Source of the DNA: Acidaminococcaceae bacterium
GTDB lineage: Bacteria; Bacillota; Negativicutes; Acidaminococcales; Acidaminococcaceae
Assembly: GCA_017554485.1 (NCBI GenBank)
Contig: JAFZIG010000072.1
Coordinates: 1 to 55,359 of the forward strand
Direction of reading: 5' to 3'
Length of the DNA stretch: 55,359 nucleotides
Position numbers and translations under genes: made by a program. This document shows positions 1-7,143 of the stretch, piece after piece. How positions within the stretch are numbered: position 1 is the first letter of the stretch; each line of letters starts with the position of its first letter. The notes under the pieces are model-generated. The model had not been told where the DNA came from. It saw only the letters and a list, made by a program, of their open reading frames with translations, and did no database searches.

Positions 1-289
1 ATCATCGTCGTCATCGTCGTCATCGAAGATACTTGAGAAAAAGCCTTTGCCGTCATCGTCTTCCGAATCATCTTCATCAAAGCCTGATTCCTGGTTTTCC
101 CTGTCGGACTCCCGCGTATCAAATTCTATTTTCTCATCATCGTCGTCATCATCAAAGATACTTGAGAAAAAGCCTTTATCGTCATCTTCATCGTCATCCT
201 CTTCTTTATGATGTTTTTTTCTTTTTACGATGATCCTTTTTTACTTTTTCTTCCTCATCATCACTAAACAAATCGGAAAAGAAACCCAT
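1..289 (-). pseudogene. Acidic repeat protein, 5' part, frameshifted (runs off the left edge)
   Basis: An ATG at 289 follows a GGAGGTG ribosome binding site (about 295-301). The product begins MGFFSDLFSDDEEE, then becomes Lys/His-rich and hits a TAA after about 25 codons. Dropping one base in the A7 tract (T7 at 214-220 on the plus strand) restores a reading frame open to the window edge. That frame contains KGFFSSIFDDDDDDE and a second KGFFSSIF followed by an Asp run, so the motif GFFSx(I/L)F plus acidic residues occurs three times. I do not recognise the family. The downstream frame has no start codon of its own and is closed by a TAA just upstream of the tract. It could be a pseudogene, a phase-variable gene, or a one-base sequence error. 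The rest of the gene lies outside the window. Confidence 0.6.
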
Positions 290-597
290 TTTTACACCTC
301 CACAAATAATAATAACTGTAACAATATTTTTTTATTTCTTTATAATATTCCGTTTTGTTATTTATATTATAACACATATTACAGATCTCCAATCGACAGA
401 TAAATAAATTTTAAAAGGTACAATTTACAATTGATGCCGACGCCTCGTTGATTAATGACTCTTTTTCCCTTTATCTAATTATATTTAATTTATTTGCCCT
501 GATTGAATGCTTCTGCTAAAATATAATTAATACAACAGATATGTTAAAGAGCCGAACCTGATGCTTAATATATTTTTACAAAAGGAGGTTATGTGTG
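290..597. other. AT-rich divergent intergenic region
   Basis: This region separates the leftward acidic-repeat gene from the rightward fumarase genes. It is strongly AT-rich. A consensus TATAAT lies at 522-527, about 70 bp before the fumarase start, but I see no -35 box at a 16-18 bp distance: TTGAAT at 503-508 is only 13 bp upstream and TTGCCC at 494-499 is 22 bp away. A promoter for the fumarase operon is therefore likely but imprecise. The ribosome binding site AAAGGAGGT is at 581-589. No other gene or RNA was seen here. Confidence 0.45.
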
Positions 598-1488
598 ATG
601 AACAATGTGGAAAAAATGACGGACATCGTCGCCAAGTTTGTGGCCTACACAGCCAAAAAGCTTCCGGATGATGTCATCGCCAAACTGGAGGAACTGGGCG
701 CCAAGGAAGACAGCCCCATGGCCAAGGTAATTTACGAGACCATGTTCCGGAACCAGGAACTGGCCGTAAAGTTAGACCGCCCTTCCTGCCAGGACACCGG
801 CGTGCTGCAATTCTGGGTCAAATGCGGAACGAAGTTCCCCCTGATTGACGACCTGGAAGCATTGCTGAAAGAAGCAGTGGTAAAGGCTACCTTTGAAGCC
901 CCGTTACGTCATAATTCGGTGGAAACCTTCGATGAGTACAACACCGGCAAAAACGTAGGCAAAGGCACCCCCACCGTCTTCTGGGATATCGTCCCCCATT
1001 CCGACAAATGTGAAATCTACACCTACATGGCCGGCGGCGGCTGCACCCTGCCGGGTCAGGCCATGGTACTGATGCCCGGCGAAGGGTACGAAGGCGTGAC
1101 CAAGTTTGTGCTGGACCGCATGACCTCTTACGGACTGAATGCCTGCCCGCCCCTGCTGGTAGGCGTAGGCGTAGCCACTTCCGTGGAGACGGCGGCCCTG
1201 CTTTCCAAAAAAGCGCTGATGCGTCCCATCGGTTCCCACAACCCCAATGAGCGGGCAGCCAAAATGGAAAAACTGCTGGAAGACGGCATCAATGCCATCG
1301 GTATCGGGCCCCAGGGCATGGGAGGCAAATATTCCGTGCTGGGCGTAAACATTGAAAACACCGCAAGGCATCCGTCCGCCATCGGCGTGGCAGTGAACGT
1401 CGGCTGCTGGAGCCACCGCCGCGGCCATATCATCTTTGACAAAGACCTCAACTATGAAATTACATCGCATTCGGGGGTGATTTTATAA
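598..1488 (+). CDS. Fumarate hydratase class I, alpha subunit
   Basis: This is the N-terminal-domain subunit of an iron-sulfur hydro-lyase. With the next gene it should interconvert fumarate and L-malate in the cytoplasm, using a [4Fe-4S] cluster. Family motifs seen are PSCQDTGVL near residue 65 (likely cluster Cys), the Gly/Cys stretch AGGGCTLPGQ, GVGVATSVETA, and a C-terminal NVGCWSHRRGH. The length of 296-297 residues matches the separate alpha subunits of two-subunit class I fumarases. The first start is GTG at 595 and the next is ATG at 598; AGGAGGT ends at 589, so either is possible and ATG is preferred. Its stop overlaps the next start by one base (TAATG), suggesting coupled translation. 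L-tartrate dehydratase alpha is the main alternative because the families are closely related. Confidence 0.9.
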   Translation: MNNVEKMTDIVAKFVAYTAKKLPDDVIAKLEELGAKEDSPMAKVIYETMFRNQELAVKLDRPSCQDTGVLQFWVKCGTKFPLIDDLEALLKEAVVKATFEAPLRHNSVETFDEYNTGKNVGKGTPTVFWDIVPHSDKCEIYTYMAGGGCTLPGQAMVLMPGEGYEGVTKFVLDRMTSYGLNACPPLLVGVGVATSVETAALLSKKALMRPIGSHNPNERAAKMEKLLEDGINAIGIGPQGMGGKYSVLGVNIENTARHPSAIGVAVNVGCWSHRRGHIIFDKDLNYEITSHSGVIL

Positions 1489-2114
1489 TGTTGGAAATCA
1501 AAGACGGAAAAACAATTTTGACCACTCCGGTCAGCGCCGAAGACTTAAAAGATATTAAGATCGGCGACATCATTTATTTGAACGGCAGCCTCACCACCTG
1601 CCGGGACGTAGCGCACCGCCGTGTCGTGGAAGAAGGCCGCGAGATTCCGGTTGATGTCCGGAACAATGCCATATTCCACGCGGGGCCTATTATCCGTCCC
1701 CTGCCAGACGACAAGTTTGAGATGGTCTCTGTAGGCCCAACCACTTCCATGCGCATGGAGAAGTTTGAGTATGAATTCGTGAAGATCACCGGCGTCCGGG
1801 TAATCGTAGGCAAAGGCGGCATGAAAGAAAATACAGCCCGGGCCTGTAAGGAGTTCGGCGCCATCCACTGCGTGTTCCCCGCCGGCAACGCGGTAGTGGC
1901 CGCTGTGGAAGTGGAAGAGATCGTAAAAGCGGAGTGGCGCGACCTGGGCATGCCCGAAACCTTATGGAACTGCCGGGTGAAGGAGTTCGGCCCGCTGATC
2001 GTTTCCATTGACGCCCAGGGGCGCAATTACTTTGAAGAAATGAAAGTGGAGTATAACAAGAACAAAGACGTACAAATCGAAGCGATCAGCAAGCAGGTCG
2101 GTTTCATTAAATGA
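1488..2114 (+). CDS. Fumarate hydratase class I, beta subunit
   Basis: This 208-residue protein is the C-terminal-domain subunit of the same iron-sulfur hydro-lyase. Family features include LTTPVSAEDLKDIKIGDIIYLNG at the N-terminus (split here only by position), RDVAHRR, the substrate-binding PTTSMRME, and GKGGMKENT. It starts on the A of the alpha stop codon, so equal expression of the two subunits is likely. Together the pair forms the fumarase step of a reductive or oxidative branch of central metabolism. A tartrate dehydratase beta subunit cannot be fully excluded, but the motif set and the alpha partner favour fumarase. Confidence 0.9.
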   Translation: MLEIKDGKTILTTPVSAEDLKDIKIGDIIYLNGSLTTCRDVAHRRVVEEGREIPVDVRNNAIFHAGPIIRPLPDDKFEMVSVGPTTSMRMEKFEYEFVKITGVRVIVGKGGMKENTARACKEFGAIHCVFPAGNAVVAAVEVEEIVKAEWRDLGMPETLWNCRVKEFGPLIVSIDAQGRNYFEEMKVEYNKNKDVQIEAISKQVGFIK

Positions 2115-2181
2115 TTGAATTGCTTACATAAGTAACTGAAATGAAGTTCTAACATTATCCGTACACCTTATAAATACTAAG

Positions 2182-2210
2182 ACCGGGCAGCATTTTTACC
2201 CCGGTGTTTT
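2182..2210 (+). terminator. Weak terminator after the fumarase operon
   Basis: ACCGGG (2182-2187) can pair with CCCGGT (2200-2205), and GTTTT follows. It lies about 70 bp after the beta-subunit stop codon. The short stem and four-base T run make this only a moderate prediction. Confidence 0.45.
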
Positions 2211-2246
2211 CAAAATTGCGACGCACTGTTATACAGCACGCCATTT

Positions 2247-2391
2247 TCACTTTTTCACAACATCGCCGCACATGGCGGCGATGTTGCAACTCAGTTCCCC
2301 GATCACTTCCGTCAGCCCGGCCAGCTTGTTTTCCATACGCACCAGCAGAAACCAGCTCAGCACTACCGGGATAAAAGTTCACGATAAAGGA
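2247..2391 (-). pseudogene. YvrJ-family relic (frameshifted)
   Basis: Read leftwards from 2369 to the stop at 2247, the sequence encodes PVVLSWFLLVRMENKLAG and then about 22 further residues. This resembles the short YvrJ family, which has one hydrophobic segment followed by a charged helix. The frame is closed by a TGA at 2379-2381, while the neighbouring frame reads FIVNF up to about 2374, so one extra base in the A4 run at 2373-2376 breaks the gene. About 105 bp upstream a GGAG-led ATG at 2532 opens an 11-codon ORF (MAINKNELTKE, stop at 2497). This looks like the beginning of a DUF1659-type protein, a family often found next to YvrJ. I infer a decayed small-gene cluster. The family assignment is from sequence resemblance only. 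Confidence 0.45.
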
Positions 2392-2432
2392 AAGGTGACG
2401 GACAGATACATGAAATTAACCTGACATTAGTT

Positions 2433-2463
2433 AAAAAGCCTGATGCGTGTTAAGCGCATCAGG
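2433..2463 (-). terminator. Hairpin terminator between the small relic genes
   Basis: CCTGATGCG (2439-2447) and CGCATCAGG (2455-2463) form a perfect 9-bp stem with a 7-base loop. Leftwards the stem is followed by CTTTTT, so it fits a minus-strand terminator. On the plus strand the tail is not T-rich. Confidence 0.6.
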
Positions 2464-2615
2464 TTAGGTGTTTACAAAGATAAATTGGAATTTAACTTAT
2501 TCTTTCGTGAGTTCGTTTTTGTTAATCGCCATAGTAATCTCCATTCCGCCGCCGTTGGTCGGCGGCACAAATAGTAATTAAAGTTTCGACGTCCTCATTG
2601 TTTTGACTTTATAAT

Positions 2616-2822
2616 GAAAGCGGGAAGCTACACTACAAAGCACGTGGAGGCGAGTCGTAAATTCCTTCTCGTTTTAAACAGTATAGTAATCAGTGTAAGT
2701 TCCACCTTCCAAGCACAAATAAGTGGTTTTCTCAAACCGTACACTAAGAATTGTTTTAACTCTTGTTAAATGTGTGGTGGAACAGTCAATGGCTTCTCTC
2801 TATCTTAATTAAGAAAGGAGCC
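2616..2822 (+). ncRNA. Candidate IS110 bridge RNA in the left end
   Basis: In IS110-group elements related to IS621, the non-coding left end is transcribed as a bridge RNA. Its loops pair with donor and target DNA and guide recombination. Here the transposase is preceded by about 200 bp without a gene. GTTCCACC (2699-2706) pairs perfectly with GGTGGAAC (2776-2783) and encloses two smaller hairpins: GGTTT/AAACC (2725-2738) and TTTAAC/GTTAAA (2755-2770). A TATAAT lies at 2610-2615 near the presumed left end. In circularised IS110 elements the right end can supply the matching -35 box. The structure is seen in the sequence; the bridge-RNA role is inferred from the family, and the exact RNA ends are unknown. 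Confidence 0.5.
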
Positions 2823-2828
2823 ATGCCA

Positions 2829-4091
2829 ATGAAAGTCGTTTATCAAACCTGCTGTGGCGTCGATGTCCACAAATCTTTTCTCGTCGCCACAATCATCAAG
2901 ACCACGTCTGCAATCCAGCCTTCTTACCACAAGAAGCGGTTCTCCACTTTCAACAAGTCCATTCTCGAATTCAAGCAATGGCTGTTGGACAATTCCTGCC
3001 TGGATGTCTGCATGGAATCCACCGGTAAATACTGGGTGCCCGTGTTCAACCTTCTGGAAGACGAAATGAATGTCACCATCGCCAACCCCAAGTGGGTTAA
3101 GGCTGTCAAAGGGAACAAGGACGATTCCAAGGATTCCAAGTGGATTGGTGATTTGTTCCGACTTGGGCTTGTACCGGGAAGCTATATCCCGTGCAAGCCT
3201 ATCCGTATCCTCAGAGAGTTCACGAGATACCGGTACAAACTGACTTCCTGTAAAAGCAGTGAGAAAAACCGGTTTCAAAATGCGCTTACTGTCTGCAATG
3301 TCGCATTAGATTCCGTTGTTTCCGATATCTTTGGGAAATCAGCCACCTCCGTCATCGATTACCTTCTGCAACAGTCAGGCAATTCTATCAACCACGAAGA
3401 AATATCCTCCAGACTCTTTCGTTCGCTCAAGAAGAAGTCTGGGACTGTTATTGAGTCCATCGAAGGCTATCAGATGACTGACGCCCAAAAATATCGTATG
3501 AGACTTATCCATGCACACATGGATTACGTCACATCTACCATTTCGGATATAGACACAAAGATCCAATCACTGGTTGAATCCTACGAAGATGCTCTCCGGT
3601 TGCTTTGCACCATTCCCGGAATTGACCGCAACAGCGCGATCACTATTATTTCCGAAATTGGTACGGATATGTCGCAGTTCTCTACGTCTAAGCGCTTATG
3701 CTGCTGGGCTGGGCTGACTCCTGGTAATAATGAGTCGGCCGGTAAGAAGAAATCTGTCCGGATTACACGTGCCGGTATCTACCTCAAACCTGCATTGGTA
3801 CAAGTTGCCCATGCAGCCGTGCAATCCGACAAGTCCCCTTACTACCAGACCAAATATGAACACATTGCGAAACGCCGTGGCAAAAAACGTGCCATTATTG
3901 CAATTGCCAGGATGATCCTCACTGCCATCTACCATATGCTGTCTACCGGCGAACTGTGGAATCCTTCTGACCTATACAAGATTGATATGCCTGCGCCTCT
4001 TAAAAATAAACAAAAAGAGAAGGCTGTTAAACAGGCTATGAATCTTTTAATTGCCGAAGGCTTAATTGTTGAACCCCAGCTCGCCTCTTAA
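2829..4091 (+). CDS. IS110-family transposase (recombinase)
   Basis: This protein of about 420 residues recombines DNA to move the insertion sequence. The N-terminal RuvC-like DEDD domain shows CGVDVHK (Asp near residue 12), DVCMESTGKYW and GNKDDSKDSKW. The C-terminal transposase-20 domain shows LLCTIPGID, the SAITIISEIG helix-hairpin region and AGLTPGNNESAGKKK, whose Ser is the probable nucleophile. AAAGGAG ends at 2820; the ATG at 2829 lies 8 nt further, whereas the ATG at 2823 is only 2 nt away, so 2829 is preferred. An upstream extension to 2763 crosses the structured RNA and is rejected. A weak stem at 4124-4143 follows the stop and may act as a terminator. Confidence 0.92.
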   Translation: MKVVYQTCCGVDVHKSFLVATIIKTTSAIQPSYHKKRFSTFNKSILEFKQWLLDNSCLDVCMESTGKYWVPVFNLLEDEMNVTIANPKWVKAVKGNKDDSKDSKWIGDLFRLGLVPGSYIPCKPIRILREFTRYRYKLTSCKSSEKNRFQNALTVCNVALDSVVSDIFGKSATSVIDYLLQQSGNSINHEEISSRLFRSLKKKSGTVIESIEGYQMTDAQKYRMRLIHAHMDYVTSTISDIDTKIQSLVESYEDALRLLCTIPGIDRNSAITIISEIGTDMSQFSTSKRLCCWAGLTPGNNESAGKKKSVRITRAGIYLKPALVQVAHAAVQSDKSPYYQTKYEHIAKRRGKKRAIIAIARMILTAIYHMLSTGELWNPSDLYKIDMPAPLKNKQKEKAVKQAMNLLIAEGLIVEPQLAS

Positions 4092-4253
4092 AAGATCTCT
4101 CTAAAAACCGATCTTGTTTCAAAAGGCTATTTTTCAATAGCTTATTTAAGTGTGCCCTTTTAGGGGCTTACCCTGTTTTCTTTCACACTAGAATCCTCCT
4201 TGCCGTAAAATTGTTTTGCAAACAAGCAATATGCGGTTTTAAAATGACTCTAA

Positions 4254-5573
4254 TTATTCCAAAAGAAAATCAATTAACCGTACAACTTTGATTCCTTCCA
4301 CAGGCGCCGTTGAATGGACGCTCATCGCAATCACTGCTTTTTCATAATTGTCGCGTACAGCCCTCAATGGCGCAAGCTCCCGTTCTGCGGTGGGTTTTGC
4401 GGTCATGTCATCGGTAACCTGATAATAAATCTTCTCATCATCTCTGGTAGCGATAAAGTCAATCTCCTTATCCCCTACCTTACCGATGGCCACATCAAAG
4501 CCCCTTCGCAAGAGTTCAAAGTAAACAATGTTTTCGATGATGTGCCCGGTATCCACATCGCGGTATCCAAGCAGATAATTACGAAGGCCTGAATCCACGA
4601 TATAATATTTCCCGAGGGTCTTCAGTTCTGCTTTCCCTTTCACATCGAACCGCTTGATTTCGTAAAACATATAGGCTTCCTGTAGAGCGGCTACATATGC
4701 CGCAAGTGTCTGTATCGCCGGTTTGCCCTGTTTTGCCCGGTCCTCCAGCATTTTTTCCGAAACAAGCGTGTTGCTGATGGAATTCAGCGAGGTGTTGTTC
4801 CCAATGTTATCTGCCAGGAAAAGGATGACCTTCCGCAACAAAACAGCATCTGTAATCTGTCTCTGTCCCCGCCGTTTTTCACGCTCCAAAATGTCCCGGA
4901 CAACAATCGTAGAATAGACACCATCCAACAGGGCAAGTACCTTGTCCTGTTCCAGACCGATATCTGCGATTCCAGGCATGCCCCCATAATGAATATACGC
5001 TTCAAACAGGTCCTCCCACGGAACCATTTCCCCACCGGAATCGTAGGCGCGCTTCTTTATCCCGCCGCCGGGAGCCTTATAGTCGCGTACCTCGTATCCG
5101 TGAAATTCCAGGAATTCTTTAAAGGACAGGGGAAACATTTTGATTTCCACATAGCGTCCCCCAAGGTATGTGGAATACTCCGAAGAAAGCAGGTACGCAT
5201 TGGAACCGGTAATATAAATATCGCAATCGAAATCCACACGGAATGAATTGACTGCATCTTCCCATTGGTCAAGCCGTTGCAGCTCATCGAAGAAAAGGTA
5301 CATTTTCCTGTCAGGCAGGATTTTACCCTTAACATAATCATAAAAGGCATGTACATCCATCTTCCGGTATTCCATGGATTCGAAATTCATGGCGATAATC
5401 TGATCCTGCCGGATCCCTGTGTCAAGCAGATGTTTCTGCATCAGCTTCAACAGACTGGATTTTCCGCATCTCCGGATTCCGGTAACCACTTTAACAGGTT
5501 CCGTATCCTGAAAGGCAATCAGCTGGCTGAGATATAAGTCTCTTGGCTTCAGGTTTTCACTCTGCTTTAGCAT
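4254..5573 (-). CDS. AAA ATPase with DUF4143 C-terminal domain
   Basis: This 439-residue cytoplasmic ATPase belongs to a widespread family of unsettled role. Walker A is GIRRCGKSSLL near residue 35 and Walker B is MYLFFDELQRL near residue 95. A sensor-like segment ITGSNAYLLSSE follows. The C-terminal DUF4143 part includes EIDFIATRDDEKIYYQV, which resembles the core of PD-(D/E)XK nuclease folds; whether it cuts nucleic acid is unknown. The start has GGGAGG 9 nt upstream and a well-formed promoter (5599-5627). It is transcribed alone. Such genes are often in accessory regions and have been linked loosely to stress or defence, but nothing here shows the role. Confidence 0.85.
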   Translation of the reverse strand: MLKQSENLKPRDLYLSQLIAFQDTEPVKVVTGIRRCGKSSLLKLMQKHLLDTGIRQDQIIAMNFESMEYRKMDVHAFYDYVKGKILPDRKMYLFFDELQRLDQWEDAVNSFRVDFDCDIYITGSNAYLLSSEYSTYLGGRYVEIKMFPLSFKEFLEFHGYEVRDYKAPGGGIKKRAYDSGGEMVPWEDLFEAYIHYGGMPGIADIGLEQDKVLALLDGVYSTIVVRDILEREKRRGQRQITDAVLLRKVILFLADNIGNNTSLNSISNTLVSEKMLEDRAKQGKPAIQTLAAYVAALQEAYMFYEIKRFDVKGKAELKTLGKYYIVDSGLRNYLLGYRDVDTGHIIENIVYFELLRRGFDVAIGKVGDKEIDFIATRDDEKIYYQVTDDMTAKPTAERELAPLRAVRDNYEKAVIAMSVHSTAPVEGIKVVRLIDFLLE

Positions 5574-5598
5574 AAACAGGCGCCTCCCTTCATTAGGA

Positions 5599-5627
5599 AG
5601 TATAACGTAAACTCTTCAAAAAATCAA
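5599..5627 (-). promoter_or_regulatory. Sigma-A-type promoter for the DUF4143 gene
   Basis: On the minus strand TTGATT (plus 5622-5627) and TATACT (plus 5599-5604) are separated by exactly 17 bp. They lie about 26 bp upstream of the start codon, giving a short leader that contains the GGGAGG ribosome binding site. Confidence 0.7.
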
Positions 5628-5702
5628 GTTTAAGTTGTCTATAACTAAAACTTTAAATTTTCCGGAGTTTTTGTTGTGGTGCATCCAATATGGCACACTA
5701 CA

Positions 5703-5732
5703 GAAAAACGGGGCTGTAACAAAAAGCCCCGT
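5703..5732 (-). terminator. Rho-independent terminator of the HU-like relic
   Basis: ACGGGGCT (5708-5715) and AGCCCCGT (5725-5732) form an 8-bp stem with a 9-base loop, followed leftwards by a T run (A tract 5704-5708 on the plus strand). It sits just after the HU-like coding end and is probably its original terminator. Confidence 0.85.
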
Positions 5733-5770
5733 ATCATCAATTATTATTTTTTCGCCTTTTTTGCTGGTTT

Positions 5771-5930
5771 CTATTTAGCCGATTTTACATTGACGGCATC
5801 TTTGAAAGCCTTACCTGCTTTGAACGCGGGAACAGTAGCGGTTGCAACCTTGATGTCTTTGCCGGACTGCGGGTTCTTGCTGGTACGGGCAGTATGTTTG
5901 CGGGCTTCACGTTTTTCCGCTCCGGCATTG
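5771..5930 (-). pseudogene. C-terminal half of an HU-type DNA-binding protein
   Basis: Residues [20 protein letters not shown] and [13 protein letters not shown] [16 protein letters not shown] match the DNA-binding arm and C-terminal helix of bacterial HU proteins. The N-terminal helical half of about 45 residues is missing. Reading in frame, the segment is preceded by [17 protein letters not shown], which belongs to the broken glutamine amidotransferase gene. A deletion or recombination has therefore joined two unrelated genes in frame. HU needs its N-terminal half to dimerise, so this remnant is not expected to work as HU. The TAG stop is at 5771-5773, with a good terminator behind it. Confidence 0.75.
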
Positions 5931-6896
5931 AAGAGTGCTCGAAACGGTTTCATAGCTGTTACATAGTCCATGTACTGATCTGCGTCCTGTTCTTTATCAA
6001 GGATTTTACGTATGGCAACTTCAGGATGTAACTAAAGGCCTACTACAAACTTCTTATCAGGTCTTTCAACTCCTTCAATCACCTGAATTCCGTTATTATC
6101 GATAGCTGCTGTTACAACAAGCCTCGTTGCATCTACGCTTCGGATGGCCTGGTGATGCCATGAAGGGCATCCTGCTATACGATCCCTGCCAAATATGCCA
6201 AAGAGCAGAGAATCATGATTCAGAATATCTATAGCATGAGAGGAGAATACCTTTTTTTTCCCTGTCCCTGTGCTGATAGCCATACTCCACCCCCTTTTCC
6301 GCAAACCATTGGGGAATATCCTGAACGATTTCAGCACCGGATACGATGGCTAGCATCTGCATGCCCCTGCGTGTCGGTATGTCTTGTTCCAAGCAGTAAG
6401 AGAGAAGAAGATAGTCTGATACATCCCGCTCCGCGCTGTAATCGCTGTCTTCTTCAATACCATGCCAGGCTTGCCTGTCATAATACAAAGTCGGGCTAAT
6501 GTCCCATCCACCTGGAAAGATGATACAGTCAATCCCCTCCATTAGTGCAGCAGCGTTCGAATTCTGCCATCGATTGCATTTTACAAGCTTTGCAGCCTTC
6601 GATGCAAGAATACCGCGTTCATCCTTAGCATCTATGAGATTGCCTTCTTCGTCATAATTCAGATCATATGACTTCACCATATCCAGAATAACGGGTGTTC
6701 CACCGGCTTCTTTAACTGCTCTAATCGTACTTGTATATGAGTAACTGTCCGGCACATTGGACCAGGCAATGCCTACTGATAAGGGCTTCCCTGATGCTTC
6801 TGAAACGATTGCAGAACAACTCATCCAAAGTATAAGGAACAAAACAATACTTGCTATCCGTCCCGGCAAACTATAATATCTTATTTTTGACTTCAT
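5925..6896 (-). pseudogene. Exported class I glutamine amidotransferase (peptidase C26-like), broken
   Basis: The first frame (from 6896) has a signal peptide (ASIVLFLILWMSCSAIVSEA) and an amidotransferase N-terminal half with IIFPGGWDISPTLY. The gene then carries several lesions. The nucleophile motif, normally GxCRGMQ, reads PTRRGMQ (about 6359-6375), so the catalytic Cys is gone and neighbouring residues are missing. A frameshift lies at the A8 run (T8 at 6252-6259 on the plus strand). The second frame continues with VFSSHAIDILNHD and WHHQAI, then stops at a TAG (6032-6034) in place of the Gln of QxHPE, and reads on as [11 protein letters not shown]. The tail fuses in frame to the HU relic. 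Relatives hydrolyse gamma-glutamyl compounds; this copy is surely inactive. Confidence 0.8.
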
Positions 6897-7026
6897 AATT
6901 GCATTTACTCCGATATCAGTGTAAAAATCCCGATTTGTGCGTTTAAGCCATATTTCGTTATAATCTCCACTACTTCACCAACAAACATGCGATGTGGTTC
7001 GCTATTTCAATTCCGCAGGCAAAACT

Positions 7027-7143
7027 TCAAAGGGTAACGCTGCTCTCTTCATCAAAAAACTTTAGCATCGCTTCGCTGTCGCGCTGGGCGATCAGTTCTT
7101 TGCAACGGGCAATTGCTTTTTTTATTTTACGTTCTGTTGTCAC
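7027..7143 (-). CDS. Small ORF (38 codons) coupled to the exported nucleosidase
   Basis: A GTG at 7143 overlaps the nucleosidase stop codon by four bases (GTGA), the usual arrangement for translational coupling. The ORF reads VTTERKIKKAIARCKELIAQ, then a charged helix-like stretch DSEAMLKFFDEES, and ends VTL. It is predicted to be soluble and helical, with no signal peptide. I do not recognise it. It may be a real small protein or the truncated N-terminus of a longer one: the pattern of a charged helix followed by FFDEES vaguely recalls NTF2/SnoaL-like starts, but this is weak. About 130 bp separate it from the broken amidotransferase downstream. Confidence 0.45.
   Translation of the reverse strand: MTTERKIKKAIARCKELIAQRDSEAMLKFFDEESSVTL

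Larger units (their letters stand above)
2597..4218 (+). mobile_element. IS110-family insertion sequence (ends tentative)
   Basis: One transposase gene is flanked by long non-coding ends: about 230 bp on the left and about 125 bp on the right. No terminal inverted repeats are evident, as is usual for IS110-group elements. The 9-mer ATTGTTTTG occurs at 2597-2605 and 4210-4218 in the same orientation and may mark the junctions. That is only a guess, because the region is AT-rich and IS110 elements usually share just a short core. The element lies between small-gene relics and a DUF4143 gene, in a decayed accessory stretch. The transposase reading frame is intact, so the copy may still be active. 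Confidence 0.55.

Noticed and set aside
1..60. ATC/GTC trinucleotide run as a microsatellite or CRISPR-like repeat
   Set aside because: It is explained by Asp codons of the acidic repeat protein and lacks spacers or regular repeat length.
214..220. Programmed -1 ribosomal frameshift at the A7 tract
   Set aside because: The shift needed is +1 (or -2) relative to the first frame; a standard -1 slip gives a third frame that does not encode the acidic repeats.
33..233. Plus-strand ORF rich in His, Arg and Leu
   Set aside because: It is the complement of the Asp/Glu codon repeats of the minus-strand acidic gene and has no ribosome binding site.
904..1470. Long minus-strand ORF opposite the fumarase alpha gene
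   Set aside because: It is a codon-bias shadow of the real gene; no start signal or recognisable protein.
2597..4218. IS1111-type subgroup with subterminal inverted repeats
   Set aside because: No inverted repeats were found near the ends, and the structured non-coding region is on the left, which fits the IS110 subgroup better.
4254..5573. DUF4143 ATPase as part of a toxin-antitoxin or defence island
   Set aside because: No partner genes or typical defence modules lie beside it; it has its own promoter and appears to be transcribed alone.
5676..5966. Plus-strand ORF of 96 codons
   Set aside because: It lies opposite the HU relic and its terminator; the composition matches a reverse-frame shadow.
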